A stretch of DNA of 64,000 bases from Artemisia argyi. Its lineage: Eukaryota; Streptophyta; Magnoliopsida; Asterales; Asteraceae. The position numbers and the translations under genes are program-made. This document shows positions 23,401 to 34,675 of this stretch, piece after piece. The notes under the pieces are model-generated. The model was not told the origin of the DNA. It searched no databases and was given only the letters and a program-made list of their open reading frames with translations. Position 1 is the first letter of the stretch; each line of letters opens with the position of its first letter. The DNA is taken from the NCBI GenBank assembly GCA_030686995.1, contig CM060697.1, positions 42,069,015 through 42,133,014 of the forward strand, in the 5' to 3' direction.

Positions 23401-26400
23401 ACTTAATCCAATCAACCGCTTTGATCTATCTCTGTAGATCTTGATTCCAAGGATGAATGTTGCTTCTCCTAAATCCTTCATAGAAAAACATCTACCAAGA
23501 TAAGCTTTAACTTCGTTTAAACTTGGTATATGATTTCCTAATATTAATATGTCATCGACATATAGGATAAGGAAAGTAACATTACTCCCACTAGCTTTCT
23601 GGTATACACATGGCTCATCAAGATTTTGACTAAATCCAAAACTTTTGATTTCTGCGTCAAATCTCTTATTCCATTGACGTGATGCTTGCTTTAATCCATA
23701 AATGGATCTTTTAAGTTTGCATACACGGTTTGGAAATTCTGGATTTACAAACACCTCAGGCTGCGCCATATAGATGTCTTCATCTAGGCGACCATTCAAG
23801 AAGGCGGTTTTGACATCCATTTGCCATATCTCATAGTCATAGTAGGCAGCTATTGCTAAGAGAATCCTAATAGCTCTAATGTCAGCTACAGGAGAAAAGG
23901 TCTCCTCGTAGTCAACACCAAATGTTTGAGTATAGCCTTTAGCTACCAAACGAGCCTTATAGATGTGTACAATGCCATCCATGTCTGTTTTCATTTTGTA
24001 GAGCCATTTACTCCCAACTACCTTAGCATTTGGAGGTAAGTCTACTTCTTCCCAGACTTCATTGTCTTTCATGGACTGCATTTCCCCATTCATAGCACTC
24101 TGCCATTTCTCCTTTTCAGGACCATTAATGGCAGCCTTATAACTAGTAGGTTCATTAAGATCCCCTAGTATCGTTTCCTCACACTCTACGTTAAGACATA
24201 GACGTTCGGGTGCTTTCACAGTTCTTGAAGATCTGCGAATGGGTACCACTTCCACTTCAGGTGGAGGACCTAAACTTTCAGGTTCCACAGGAAGTGTGCT
24301 AGTGTTTTCAGAAGGTGATGTATCTTCATCTTCTAGATCATAAACTCTCCCACTGAATTCTTGAGATATAAGATTCTTTTCAAAGAAATCTCCATACCTA
24401 GCCACAATGACTTTATTCTCTGGTGGAAAGTAAAAGTAGTAACCCATTGTTTCCTTTGGGTATCCTACGAAGATACACTTAACAGATCTCTGTTGGAGTT
24501 TATCTGGTGAATCACGTTTAACAAACGCGTCACAACCCCAGACCTTTAAGTAAGAAAAGCTAGGAGCTTTTCCTGTCCATAATTCATATGGAGTCTTATC
24601 AACCTTCTTTGTTGGAACCATATTCAATATGCGAATAGCAGTTTCAAGGGCATAATCCCAAAAGGATAAGGGTAGAGATGTAAGATTAAACATTGATCGT
24701 ACCATGTCTAGCAAAGTACGATTTCTCCTTTCAGATACACCATTTTGCTGTGGAGTATAAGGAGCCGTGAGATGCTGGACTATACCACACTCAGCTAGAT
24801 AATCTTTAAACTCTTGGCTTAAATATTCACCGCCTCTATCGGATCGAAGTGCCTTAATCTTCTTACCGAGTTGTAATTCTACTTCACTTTTAAAAACCTT
24901 GAAGGTATTAAAGACTTCATGTTTATGTTTAAGTAAATAAACATAACCATAACGACTATAATCATCCGTGAAGGTTATGAAGTAGGTAGCACCACGTCTT
25001 GACACATGTCTAAGTGGACCACACACATCAGTGTGTATTAATCCAAGTAGATCTGTTGCCCTTTCCACTTGTGGTGAAAAAGGTTTCCTTGTCATCTTCC
25101 CAGATATGCAGGACTCGCATTTATCAAATGATTCATCATTGATCTTTTGTAAAAGCCCATCATGTTGCAGCTTCTACATGCGATCCTTGCCTATATGAGC
25201 AAGACGACAGTGCCAAAGATAAGACGAATCCAAGTTAGACTTGATTCTCTTATTGTTAATGCTATACACAGAATTATTTCTATTGGACATGGAATCTTCC
25301 ATATCAATTTCAAACACACCATTTATTGGAATTGCATTAAAGTAAAAAACATTATTTAAAGAAACAGAAATTCCATTATTAATAAATGTGTGAACAAAAC
25401 CATTATCCAACATCAAAGAAACTGAAATGACACCCCTAACAATAGAGGGTGCAAAATGACAATTATTCAATACTAGTATCATTCCCGAAGGTAAAACTAA
25501 ATCGAAAGTCCCTATGGCTTCAACTGCTGCACGTACTCCATTTCCTACGTACAAGTATCTTTCTCCATAGGCCAGCTTCCTTGCTCCTCTAAGTCCCTGC
25601 GACGTATTACAGATGTGAGTACCACATCCTGTATCATATATCCAGGAATTATTCTTACGAGGAAAAGAAAATAACTCAATCATAAACATACCTGAAGTGC
25701 TTGCGACGTTAACAGGCATTTTACTTTTGTTGAGGCGCAACTCCTCTAGAAACAATGGACAGTTTTTCTTCCAATGACCAGGAGTGTTGCAGTGGTGACA
25801 TTTAGCCAAATCCTTATTGAAATTTTCCTTCTTCTTCTAAAAAGGAGGATTTTGCTTCTTAGGCTTCTGTTGGTGATTTGCAATCTGCTTGCCTTTACCA
25901 GTACCATTGCCTTTACCCTTGAAGTTCGCATTATGCGGTTTGTTGGGTTTCTTGGTGATCCTACCACCCTGTATCGCCATTACAGCAGGTGTAGGTGCCT
26001 TCTTATTCAGGCTTTTCTCATAATCTATAAGCATTGCATGAACTTCACTTGCTGTCTTCCCCTTGCAATGCATATTATAGTTGCGTACAAACTCACTATA
26101 CAGATCCTGATTAAGGGATCGCAAAATGAGACCAATGCATACACTTTCCTGATATCCGCAACCAAGTCGCTCCAATTGATCCATATAATATTTCATGGAC
26201 AAAAAATGGGCACTCACGGATTTTCCTGCTTCCTGCTTACAATTGTGCAGAGATTCTATTAGATCATATAATTCTGCAGCAGGTGGTTTCTCAAACATTC
26301 GTCTGAGTTCATTGATCATGTCCATGGGACCAAAGGGCTCAAACCGCTTTTGTAATTGAGTATCCATCCCAGCCAACATGAGGCAAGCCACATCATTGTG

Positions 26401-29400
26401 CTTCTCATATTCAATGTTGTATGCATCCTTTACGGCTTGTGTTGCATCATCAGCAGGTTTCTCAGGTAGAGGTTCACCAAGATAATCATATCTTCTGGCC
26501 ATCCTTAAGGTGATTCTTAAAGATCGATACCAGTCATTGAAATTTTCACCAGTCAACTTGTCTCGATCAATCATTTGCTTGAACGCAGAACTCATGTTGC
26601 TCATATTAGTGTTTTCAGGTGTAGCCATTTCTACAGAAAAAATTCAAAAGTTAGTACTTTCGATAATTAAATTTCAATAAAATTAAATACCCTTGGTTCA
26701 TAAACATATAACCATTTTAATTTTATATTGAAAAACTAGGATCCAAATTGACATAAGTTCATCACATCAGTTGATCTGCTAGTGATGACGTTATTCAATA
26801 AGGTACGAGTCGTGTCCCAATTGCCAATATTCAATTGCAATTCCTAGAATCGATGGGATTTACATTATTTGCCAACCGCAGTTGCAATGTAAACATGTTT
26901 TATCCCCATCTTCTTATGCCTTGAGTGATCAGTTCCCACTATCAACTCAATTAAGTTAACCAATTTAAGAAACAACAAACTTACATAATGACACCACACC
27001 AGTTGATCTGCAAGTGATGGAATCATGTAATTTGTCCTTCCATTGCAATCTAGTCAGGTTACGCCCTGGCGTAGATCCAATTTCAGGTGTTTCCGTTTCA
27101 TTGGATGGCATATAACTTAAATTTAAGGGTAGTAAATTTGATGTGTGTAATCAAAATATATGTACAAAGATGTCATGCATTCATCTTGTAGCATATGTTT
27201 CATGTAAAAAACTTTTACTCATTAGTTTCTTTACGAGCTTAAATCTCCAAACTTTTGATTGAGGCGTTGAGAAACTTACAACTTTGCCTTAAGTGCTTCG
27301 TGGTTATCATGGATGTAACGTAAAGACTAAAATATGACGCCCAAGCAAGCCCAGAACCAAAGGTGGTCCGAAGATCCTTAATAACCCGGTTCCAGTTATA
27401 CCCACCACACAGATTGTCATAATTAGCTTTGCCCGTCAAACCACTTAATACAGTCGCGATCAATCAACCAAAAGTTCAAGATTTATAAGTAAGCTCAAAA
27501 CAAGATTTCACCATTATTAAGTCCGTTTAATATTTTATTTCTTGAAATTACCCTTTGTTACTATCATGTTGCAAAAACATATAAAACAAAAGTAATAAAA
27601 TAAAATAAACAAACAACAACAATAATGGTCATGCAAATTACAATCAATATAAAACACACTATTGATTTAATATACGATTAATAGGGTCTTCCCTAATTTT
27701 ATAATTAATCAAATTTTAGTAATCTTTATACATAATATTTACTAAACCATTTATCAATTATAATAAATCGCATAAATAAGCATGAAATCAAAACAAATCA
27801 TAATCCATAACAACACATGCATAGTTTGTCATGGATGCCCATATTGCACATATTATACAAATAATCATGTCAATCAAGGAACGCAACCAAACGGCATATC
27901 TCAATATCCATACACATAAATTACATGCAACCTAGGGTTTCTTCAAGTTTTTATAACATAATTCAACAAACCCTAATTTCTTTTTAAATAAAAAAAACTT
28001 TCGAAATATATATAAATAATTAAATAAATTCGAAATAAAAAAAATAAAAACTAGGGTTTATGAAAAAAAAATAAAAACATAAGAACACCAAGCATGTTAT
28101 AATCAAACGATTCAATTTTATGTGTTTCGGTAATTCATTATAATGTATTAACGGCTCTTGATGCCACTGTTGGAATATATGAATAATATAAAACAATAAA
28201 CATATAAACATCAAAGAGTACGCAGCGGAATAGATCAAATACAAATAATAAATTAACCGAAATATAAATGGATACGTACCTCTTGATTCAAGCAAGAACA
28301 AGAACTTATAAACCCTAGGAGAGGGCTTATATGGATCGACTAGGGCTAGTCACAAGGCAAGATCACCGTTAGCAAAAGTATGCTAACACTTCGTTCTCAC
28401 ACACACGTACTATAAGCGTTTCAATGGAAATGCTAGATTCGTAGTACACGAAAAGATTAAACTATTGGTCCTATCAATCAAAGATCGATTAGACACAAAG
28501 AAAGAGATTAGAGAAGATTAGGTTGCTATGGAACCAAGGGATGATTAGAATGAATGAGAGGGGGTCTCATTATATACTAATCAAGAGGCTTGGAGCAAAA
28601 GCTATCCCAAACCCTATGGGAATAAGGGTGGCCGGCCATGGGTTACAAAAGCCCAACCCGAACCGAACTTTCACTCTTTTCCAACTCTAGTCCTTCATGT
28701 TTCATCTAACGGTCGTTAGTTACCGTTAAGTTTATATTTCGTGTATTTAATAATTATTCGTCACTAAAACAATAATCATTAATTCATTGAAACTCATACG
28801 TAAAGTGTGCAATCCCGAAGTCTCGAGTTCGAGTCCGGTCATGATATATTAATTTATTATCCGTTAAAACTAACAAATGACGTTGATGCATATTAGATAA
28901 TGTTGGTGGTGAGATTGCTTGCTTGTCAACAGAAAGTAGCTAGATCAGGGTGAGAATGAGATGATATGAGCTTATGAGAATTTGACGCCTTTTCTTATGC
29001 AACTTCTGATGCATTTAACGAGTAGAAACAACCTCATTTGATGTGGTTCACCATCTAAATCTTCTCCCTGAACAAGTGCTGTTGCTGTTTAATATTGACT
29101 CGGCACTAATAGGTTTCAACAAGCTATCGATCTGTATATGTAGTTGACCTGATTACTGTAAAGTAGAGTGATTTGAATTGGATCCAGTGGTCCATGTTTG
29201 TCAAGGTCAGAGTAAAAATTAATGCCCACAGAAAGAACATCATTTGACTTAAGAGTTAAGACCATCCCTACCTGATCACCTAAGTCACGATGACTGCCGT
29301 TAGCTATGAAATAGTCTACTCAACCTTTTTTCCTTTTACCATTTGGCTCCACTTCTAAAAATGTTGTTTGTTCTGTTATGTCATGATCATCGCTCACCAG

Positions 29401-30571
29401 TACTATACTTGAACCAGCATCCTAAAAATGCACCTATGTTCCCTGTTTTTGGCTGAAAAATAACAGTGCCTTGTTTTTACTTATGCAATCCATTTTGCGC
29501 CCTTCCTTCATGGAGTAGTTGGACATTCTTATTCGGTGTGATCATAGCATTTCAAGGCAAGCAGCTTATTGCTGTTTTTAATATTCTGAAATGGTGATGT
29601 TTCTTGTCAGGTCTTTCATTAAAATCACAGGAATTGACAGCTATTTTCTTAGGGGCTAGACTTTACTGCAGTTATGTCATGGAATATGATGTACACACCC
29701 TACTCGACTTAACTACATTGACAACCACCGTCTGGGTTATCTATATGATGCGTTTAAATTTAAACTCCAGTTACATGCACGAAAAAGACAACATTTCGCT
29801 TTTGTATGTGGTGAGCTCCATTCCCCTGCATTTTTTTTACTTTTTCGATTTTTATTCAAATATGGAAATTGTAGGTTGATTTCATGAATTGAATGTAGGT
29901 TATTCCATGTGCTTTATTGTCTCTCACGGTTCATCCAACAACACAACATCACATTATAAACAGAATCATTTGGGCGTTTTGTGTTTATCTCGAATCTGTT
30001 TCTGTACTTCCACAACTTCGTGTCATGCAAAATACTAAGGTCAATTTATTTAACATATATATTTTTTAACTCACAATCTGACCCATAGAAAATGAGTATG
30101 AAATTTCATAGACGTATCATCTAACTTGAAGCTATTATTATTTTAGATTGTTGAACCATTTACGGCACATTATGTTTTCGCTTTAGGGGTTGCCAGGTTC
30201 CTGAGCTGTGCACATTGGATTCTACAGGTAATTGTCAACACATGGATTTCTTATTATCAGTTAATATGCATAACCTTAATGATTTTGAGACCCATTGTGT
30301 TATTTTATACAGGTTTTGGATACCAGGGGACGTCTTTTGACAGCTTTGGGTTACGGAATGTGGCCTTCGTTGGTCCTTCTATCTGAAATTATACAATCAT
30401 TTATACTAGCCGACTTCTGTTATTATTATGTTCAAAGGTTTGCTTATTCTTATTGTTAATTAAGTGAGTAACAAATTTGTCTAATATTGTTGATGAATAA
30501 GATCAAGTTGTTTTGGTTGCAGTGTTGTGGGTGGACGACTAGTTCTACGTCTCCCATCAGGAGTAGTGTAA
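20485..30571 (+). CDS. ERD2-like (KDEL receptor-related) seven-pass membrane protein
   Basis: Exons 20485-20710, 29611-29810, 29899-30039, 30147-30227, 30313-30437 and 30523-30571 join at GT-AG sites into 273 residues. This is the length of the plant ERD2-like proteins, longer than canonical ERD2 (about 215) because of an N-terminal extension. Diagnostic stretches include HDNLFIAAEGVHALGISVLVYK, LKSQELTAIFLGARLYCSYVMEYD, IHTLLDL-like DVHTLLDL, LPQLRVMQNTKIVEPFTAHYVFALG, and FILADFCYYYV near the end. Canonical ERD2 returns K/HDEL proteins from Golgi to ER; for the ERD2-like branch, ligand recognition is not established, so I only infer a Golgi/ER membrane role. I chose the ATG at 20485; 20497 is an alternative. 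Intron 1 is 8.9 kb because of an antisense copia insertion, but the splice sites are intact, so the gene is probably functional. Confidence 0.93.
21026..21733 (-). repeat. 3' LTR of the copia element
   Basis: 708 bp, TGTTGGAATATA at the left edge and CTAACA at the right edge (plus strand). On the minus strand a TATATAATGAG box near 21430 is a likely promoter core. A GAGTTCGAGTCCGG motif near 21684, close to the edge, resembles a tRNA B-box. Confidence 0.95.
21734..21750 (-). promoter_or_regulatory. Polypurine tract of the copia element
   Basis: Read on the minus strand, GAGTGGGAGC directly precedes the 3' LTR start (TGTTAG). This is the expected position for plus-strand DNA priming in reverse transcription. 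Confidence 0.75.
22568..25836 (-). pseudogene. copia pol (protease-integrase-RT-RNase H), broken
   Basis: The zinc knuckle (CHHCNTPGHWKKNC) is followed by the aspartic protease motif YDTG near 25635. An HCRLAHIG-type pre-integrase segment follows, then the integrase core (HTDVCGPL, FTDDYS, DRGGEY, NGVSERR), the reverse transcriptase (MDVKTAFLNG, LYVDDILI near 23540) and RNase H (VTEAEYIA, YCDNSAAV). Three lesions are visible: a TAG at 25837-25839 separating gag from the knuckle, a TAG at 25174-25176 after the pre-integrase segment, and a one-base frameshift in a C run near 23075-23079 that throws RNase H out of frame. Apart from these, the frames are long and well preserved, so decay is recent or was inherited from the parental copy. 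Confidence 0.92.
25837..26628 (-). CDS. copia gag, 263 residues
   Basis: The ORF starts MATPENTNMSNMSSAFKQMI and contains a retrotransposon gag (UBN2-like) domain with DKLTGENFNDWYRSLRI and later LHNCKQEAGKSVSAHFLSMK. A basic, glycine/lysine-rich tail precedes an amber codon, after which the same frame continues into the nucleic-acid-binding zinc knuckle. The capsid part is intact, but this ORF alone lacks the knuckle. It would form the virus-like particle of the retrotransposon. Confidence 0.88.
   Translation of the reverse strand: MATPENTNMSNMSSAFKQMIDRDKLTGENFNDWYRSLRITLRMARRYDYLGEPLPEKPADDATQAVKDAYNIEYEKHNDVACLMLAGMDTQLQKRFEPFGPMDMINELRRMFEKPPAAELYDLIESLHNCKQEAGKSVSAHFLSMKYYMDQLERLGCGYQESVCIGLILRSLNQDLYSEFVRNYNMHCKGKTASEVHAMLIDYEKSLNKKAPTPAVMAIQGGRITKKPNKPHNANFKGKGNGTGKGKQIANHQQKPKKQNPPF
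26640..28150 (-). other. Untranslated leader of the copia element
   Basis: About 1.5 kb between the gag start and the primer-binding site. It is AT-rich with no convincing coding content. Two short stretches with CAGTTGATCTGC(T/A)AGTGATG near 26769 and 27001 are repeated. Confidence 0.6.
28153..28166 (-). promoter_or_regulatory. Primer-binding site of the copia element
   Basis: The minus strand reads TGGCATCAAGAGCC immediately after the 5' LTR. It resembles the initiator-tRNA-Met complement used by most copia elements (TGGTATCAGAGC) with an extra base. Confidence 0.75.
28168..28875 (-). repeat. 5' LTR of the copia element
   Basis: 708 bp, identical in length to the 3' LTR. The only differences I saw are at the equivalents of 28216 and 28625. 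It carries the same TATA-like box and B-box-like motif. It ends in TAACA, followed by the degenerate target duplication AATGA. Confidence 0.95.
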
Positions 30572-31790
30572 AGAAACCATCATACTGGACATAGCAAGTG
30601 TGGTTTATTATATAAATTAGTTTAAGGATTCATTGTTCAAGTATATTTCTTTGTTTGCTTATTGTGTTGTAATGTTATTTGCATTCCCTTGGTGTTGATA
30701 CAGGAAATCTGGTGTTGCATTTAGGTGTTTTCTCTCATGTTAAAGAGATACAAAGTTTAGTTTTTTTGGTCATTGGATTACATTATACTTGTGTACAAAG
30801 CTACAACTAGGATACACATGTTTTGGACTAAGAAGTGGTGAAAACTAGCACCCGGAGTCCAAACACATACCAAAGGATGTTGCTCTGGTTTTTGACTAGA
30901 ATTTGACTTTCTTAGTTTTCTCCTCTCCTTTTTTGTTGGGGAAACTTGTTTTGTTTATAATTGGTTACTTACATGTATGGTTTTATTTCATTTTCTTGTT
31001 TTGTTTATATATATGTTACAGTTTATACCAAAAAAATTTTTGAAGTGCTATGCACTCACTCTAATATTTGAAGTGTTATGCACTCACTCTAATAAGATTA
31101 AAGTTTTTAATATGTGAAACATGCTTTTAGAGGTGAACTGTGTTCACAAGTTGTATTTGTGTTGATTATGTTGATGGGCTTGGTATGTGTAAGGAGTATC
31201 ATTCATGATGATATTACAAAAGACTCAATTTAAGGGGAACAATGTTCTAGTTAACAGGCCTTTATAAAAATGTTCTAGTTAACAGAACTGAGTGCAGCGA
31301 TAGTTATGCTTTTAGTATAAATTCATAAAACAAAGAATTTGAGTGGTTATCTGTAGCTTATTTAAGACAAATAAGCCACACAAACTAGTAAGGTTTGGTG
31401 CCAAAGTTACTCTAAGAATAACTTTGGCATCAAACACCGAAACTACAGTAGTGTTTTTAATTTGCAGCGCTATATAATATGCTATGAAGGTCATAGAACA
31501 ACTAAATAAGCTTCAAGCATAAACACGGGACTGTCTTGAAATTGGTAGATCAAGCCGATTTTTTGTGTTAATTGGTCATTGAGACTGACCAGAACATCAA
31601 AAAAAAGGTTTCACTTGTGCTTTGAAGCTGTTAAGAAAGGGTACATAGTAGTAAGGGTGGTTATTTCGAACCATTTACCTAAATGGATCAATTTGGGTTC
31701 TATGTTTCAGATTTAACTCGAGAGAAAATGGGTCACATGGGTTAAAAGCTATCATAAACATATACACAGGCATAAAACCTTTGGAACTTA
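30572..31790. other. Downstream region of the ERD2-like gene
   Basis: It contains the 3' untranslated region and intergenic DNA. A 21-bp block containing GAAGTG(C/T)TATGCACTCACTC is present twice in tandem at about 31040 and 31068. No gene is seen. Confidence 0.4.
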
Positions 31791-31794
31791 GTTA

Positions 31795-31965
31795 CTTTAA
31801 GGAAATTCACAAAAATACCCAATTTTTCAAACCTATTTTTTCTTAAAAAGCCAAAATACCTATGAAATCCGCAATAATTGGGACCCTTTGCGTAATTTAA
31901 AAAATATTGAAAATTTTGGATATTTCTTAAAAAAATTGAATTTTTTTGATTTTTTGAAAACAATA
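31795..31965 (+). repeat. Inverted repeat, left copy
   Basis: It contains AAATTCACAAAAATACCCAA and AAAAAGCCAAAATACC. The reverse complement recurs at 33235-33640, with CGCAAAGGGTCC and GGTATTTTGGCTTTTT in matching order. It may be the end of a larger TIR element or a dispersed repeat in opposite orientation. Confidence 0.6.
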
Positions 31966-32247
31966 ATACATGCATAGTTTGTGTTGTTTTAATAGAACGA
32001 CCAACTCACAAAAACACTCTACACTAGACGCACGCACAGTTGTCTCACTAAAAAAACAGATAGGAAGAAAAGCGATATATATGAGCGAGACTGGGACCTT
32101 TTCTTTAGGGGTGGTGGTAGAGGAAGGTGGCGGTGGAGCAGAAACAGTGCCAGGCTCATGTTGTGGTCGAGGAGCTTGTTGTCCTTTTGCAACTTTGCTA
32201 AAGTCTTTTGAACGCATCTTGTCATGAGGATCCATGATGGACACCAT
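31927..32247 (-). CDS. Small proline-rich ORF, uncertain
   Basis: The first half (from an ATG at 32247 or 32235) reads like real protein: DPHDKMRSKDFSKVAKGQQA followed by RPQHEPGTV and a PPPP run. The second half is hydrophobic and looks like intron or frame drift; a GT that could be a donor follows TPKEK. I do not recognise a family. It lies between two inverted repeats, so it could be a host-gene fragment captured by a transposon, the first exon of a small gene, or chance. No downstream exon was found. Confidence 0.3.
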   Translation of the reverse strand: MVSIMDPHDKMRSKDFSKVAKGQQAPRPQHEPGTVSAPPPPSSTTTPKEKVPVSLIYIAFLPICFFSETTVRASSVECFCELVVLLKQHKLCMYYCFQKIKKIQFF

Positions 32248-33234
32248 GGTTTATTTAATTTGCTTTCTTTTTGGAATGTACTTGTGTGAGTTTACAACTG
32301 TACGTGTTGTTACAGTGTAAACAAGGACCTATGTGAAAGATGCTTCGAGTAGACATTTTTTCTCGATGTTATTAATTACAAGAGGTGGTTTGTATGTTTG
32401 ATGGACATGATAAATGTTTGCTTATTATGCCTGTTAGAATTTCCATTAAAAAACTAAACTGAAATTTGTGTCATTTGAAGTGTGACCGATGAATTTGAAA
32501 GGCAGAGGTCATAATATAACACTAGACGAGTAACCTTGTCACGTTACCAAGTTTAAAGTTACGTGGTGTTTAGGTAACCGTGTTACATTACCAAGTTAAA
32601 TCCGTTACCAAGATGTTGAACCACCAAGTAATTCTGGTTACATATTTATGTAGCCAAACCCAACTGCTGCATCTCTTATAAAATCTTGATCATGCACTAG
32701 ATTATACATTTATACAATATTGAATATTCCGAATTTACGGTACTAAACATATGGAAACTAGCTAAAATGATCTACCAACAGATGGATCAAATCCGAAGTT
32801 AGTCTGATTTTTACACAACTAAAGTGGCGACTAGTTTCAGCTAAAGTGCCAACGTACTGTAGGAATTTTCCTCATAAACTATATAAATTTTGCTACGATA
32901 TTGAATAAACACGGTTCAGGGAGGCCAAACAAGTTGACATTTCTAAGAATTATAATGAAATCAATAGCACGTCACCAATACCTATTTTCCTGTGGTGCTG
33001 TTTTAACAATAGACCAAAACAATTCTAACCAAAGAATTTAGACAAAGAAAGAAAGAAATCAAGGATTCCAAGCTGAGAAAATATAAGAATCAAAAAGCAA
33101 TAATTAGTGAACACAAAGAATATGAGACTACCTATTATTGAAACAAACTAAATGGCCCGACTAACATCAAAACAAACACAAACACAATAAATATTGTGTG
33201 TGTTACATTGCAAAGGTCTGAGATACCTATTAGT

Positions 33235-33640
33235 GTTTTCGAAAACTCGGAAATTTTTGATTTTTTAAGAAATATCGTTTTGATTTTTTTTATCGAAAAT
33301 TATCGATATTTTTAAAATTTCGCAAAGGGTCCTAAATATTGCAGATTTCATTGGTATTTTGGCTTTTTGAGAAAAACATTTGGTATATTGTGAAAGAGTA
33401 GTGCTATATCCACATAATTTATACAAAATAATTTCACAAAATGAGGTATGACAATATGATTTGTCATGAAACAAAAAGTTAGTGGAGGAACAATGTGCTA
33501 ATTGGTTCATTTGTCTTGCCACATCATTATGTGAAAGTTTTTTTGTAAAAGTTTTGTGGTTCTAGCAATTCTCATTGTGAAATAAGTTTGAAAAATCGGG
33601 TATTTTTGTGAATTTTCTTTTTTTATGGGTATTTTTGGTA
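33235..33640 (-). repeat. Inverted repeat, right copy, split by a MITE
   Basis: This is the reverse-complement counterpart of 31795-31965. Homology runs from about 33262 to 33390, is interrupted by the 178-bp MITE at 33396-33573, and resumes at about 33583-33620 (GTTTGAAAAATCGGGTATTT). Confidence 0.6.
33396..33573. mobile_element. Mutator-like MITE, 178 bp
   Basis: The left end is GAGTAGTGCTATATCCACA and the right end, inverted, GAGAATTGCTAGAACCACA, with similarity continuing for about 45 bp. A perfect 9-bp duplication, ATTGTGAAA, flanks it at 33387-33395 and 33574-33582. It is non-coding. It interrupts the right copy of an inverted repeat, so it arrived later. Confidence 0.82.
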
Positions 33641-33858
33641 TTTTATGAAATAAGTTTCAACATAAATGATAATAAACACTTCTTGAACCTCTTCAAAATT
33701 CTAGACCTTTTCATGCCACCTAGACATGAAATGATTACTCACTATGGTAATATTCAGACATGCATTAATTGTTTGTACATTTAATAATAATAGTCCTCAT
33801 CCTACATTTAACATATTTCAACCGACTTTATGTACACATGTTTTTATTCTCTAAGCAT

Positions 33859-34158
33859 TAAGGGTGAGCATCGGTCTGAGACTGGACCGACAAGACCGAA
33901 GACCAAATTAAGATAAAAACCGGGACCGAGACTGGTTTTCGGTCCGGTCCGGTCTGGTTTTCGGTCGGTCCAGTCCAAATAGGCAAGATTTAGCAAGTTT
34001 TTCCGGTTTTTTGGTCGGTCCGGACCGGACCGACCGGACCGAAGACCGAATTAGCCAAAAAGCCTAGACCGAAGACCAGACCGAATGTGGTCGGTTCGAT
34101 CCGGTCCGGTCGGTTTTGTCGGTCGGTCCGGTCCATCTGGTCCGTTTGCTCACCCCTA
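33859..34158. mobile_element. hAT-like MITE, 300 bp
   Basis: The ends are TAAGGGTGAGCATCGG on the left and, inverted from the right, TAGGGGTGAGCAAACGG. The interior is dense in GGTCCGGTC and GACCGGACC words arranged as an inverted repeat. The flanks CTAAGCAT (33851-33858) and CCAAGCAT (34159-34166) form an 8-bp duplication with one mismatch. Short open frames inside are not genes. Confidence 0.75.
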
Positions 34159-34185
34159 CCAAGCATAACCCTTAGGACTACGTTT

Positions 34186-34189
<4 letters not shown>

Positions 34190-34259
<70 letters not shown>
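34190..34259. repeat. (TA)n microsatellite
   Basis: About 35 uninterrupted TA units, just right of the hAT-like MITE. Length is probably polymorphic and may be mis-assembled. Confidence 0.97.
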
Positions 34260-34265
<6 letters not shown>

Positions 34266-34675
34266 AATGGAAATAAGGTGTTTGTTGGTTAGCTTAATCC
34301 GACCTGATCCAGTCTATGTTACCTTGTCTCGACTCACCTATTTGGATACGTCTAGTTGGCTGGTTTTAGGCCATTAATTTGACTTGATGGCTGTTTCTTA
34401 ACTACATATACCAAACGTGAACCACGCACTAGTTGCACTTTTGAAAAATAGGAACAATCACATGTTCTCTATGGTTTCGAGTTTGATTGATACAAAAGTT
34501 CATATTCAATGACATGGTTCAGAAACCTTCTCTAAACGGCGATCACAAGCATAAATGAAGTTAGCATACTTTTGGATGTTTTGCTTAAGGCCTAATTGGC
34601 TAGACCGAAGGTTGAGTATAGAGTTTTTCCTAAGCATATTTATGATTTTATGCCTATTTGGCTATTTTACAGTTA

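Larger units (their letters stand above)
21026..28875 (-). mobile_element. Complete Ty1/copia element in intron 1 of the ERD2-like gene
   Basis: A 7,850-bp LTR retrotransposon in antisense to the host gene. The two 708-bp LTRs differ at only two positions that I noticed. The domain order on the minus strand is gag, zinc knuckle, protease, integrase, reverse transcriptase, RNase H, which defines Ty1/copia. The flanks AATAA (21021-21025) and AATGA (28876-28880) match at 4 of 5 positions. A primer-binding site and purine tract are present. The coding region carries two in-frame amber codons and a frameshift, so this copy cannot make an intact polyprotein. Confidence 0.95.
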
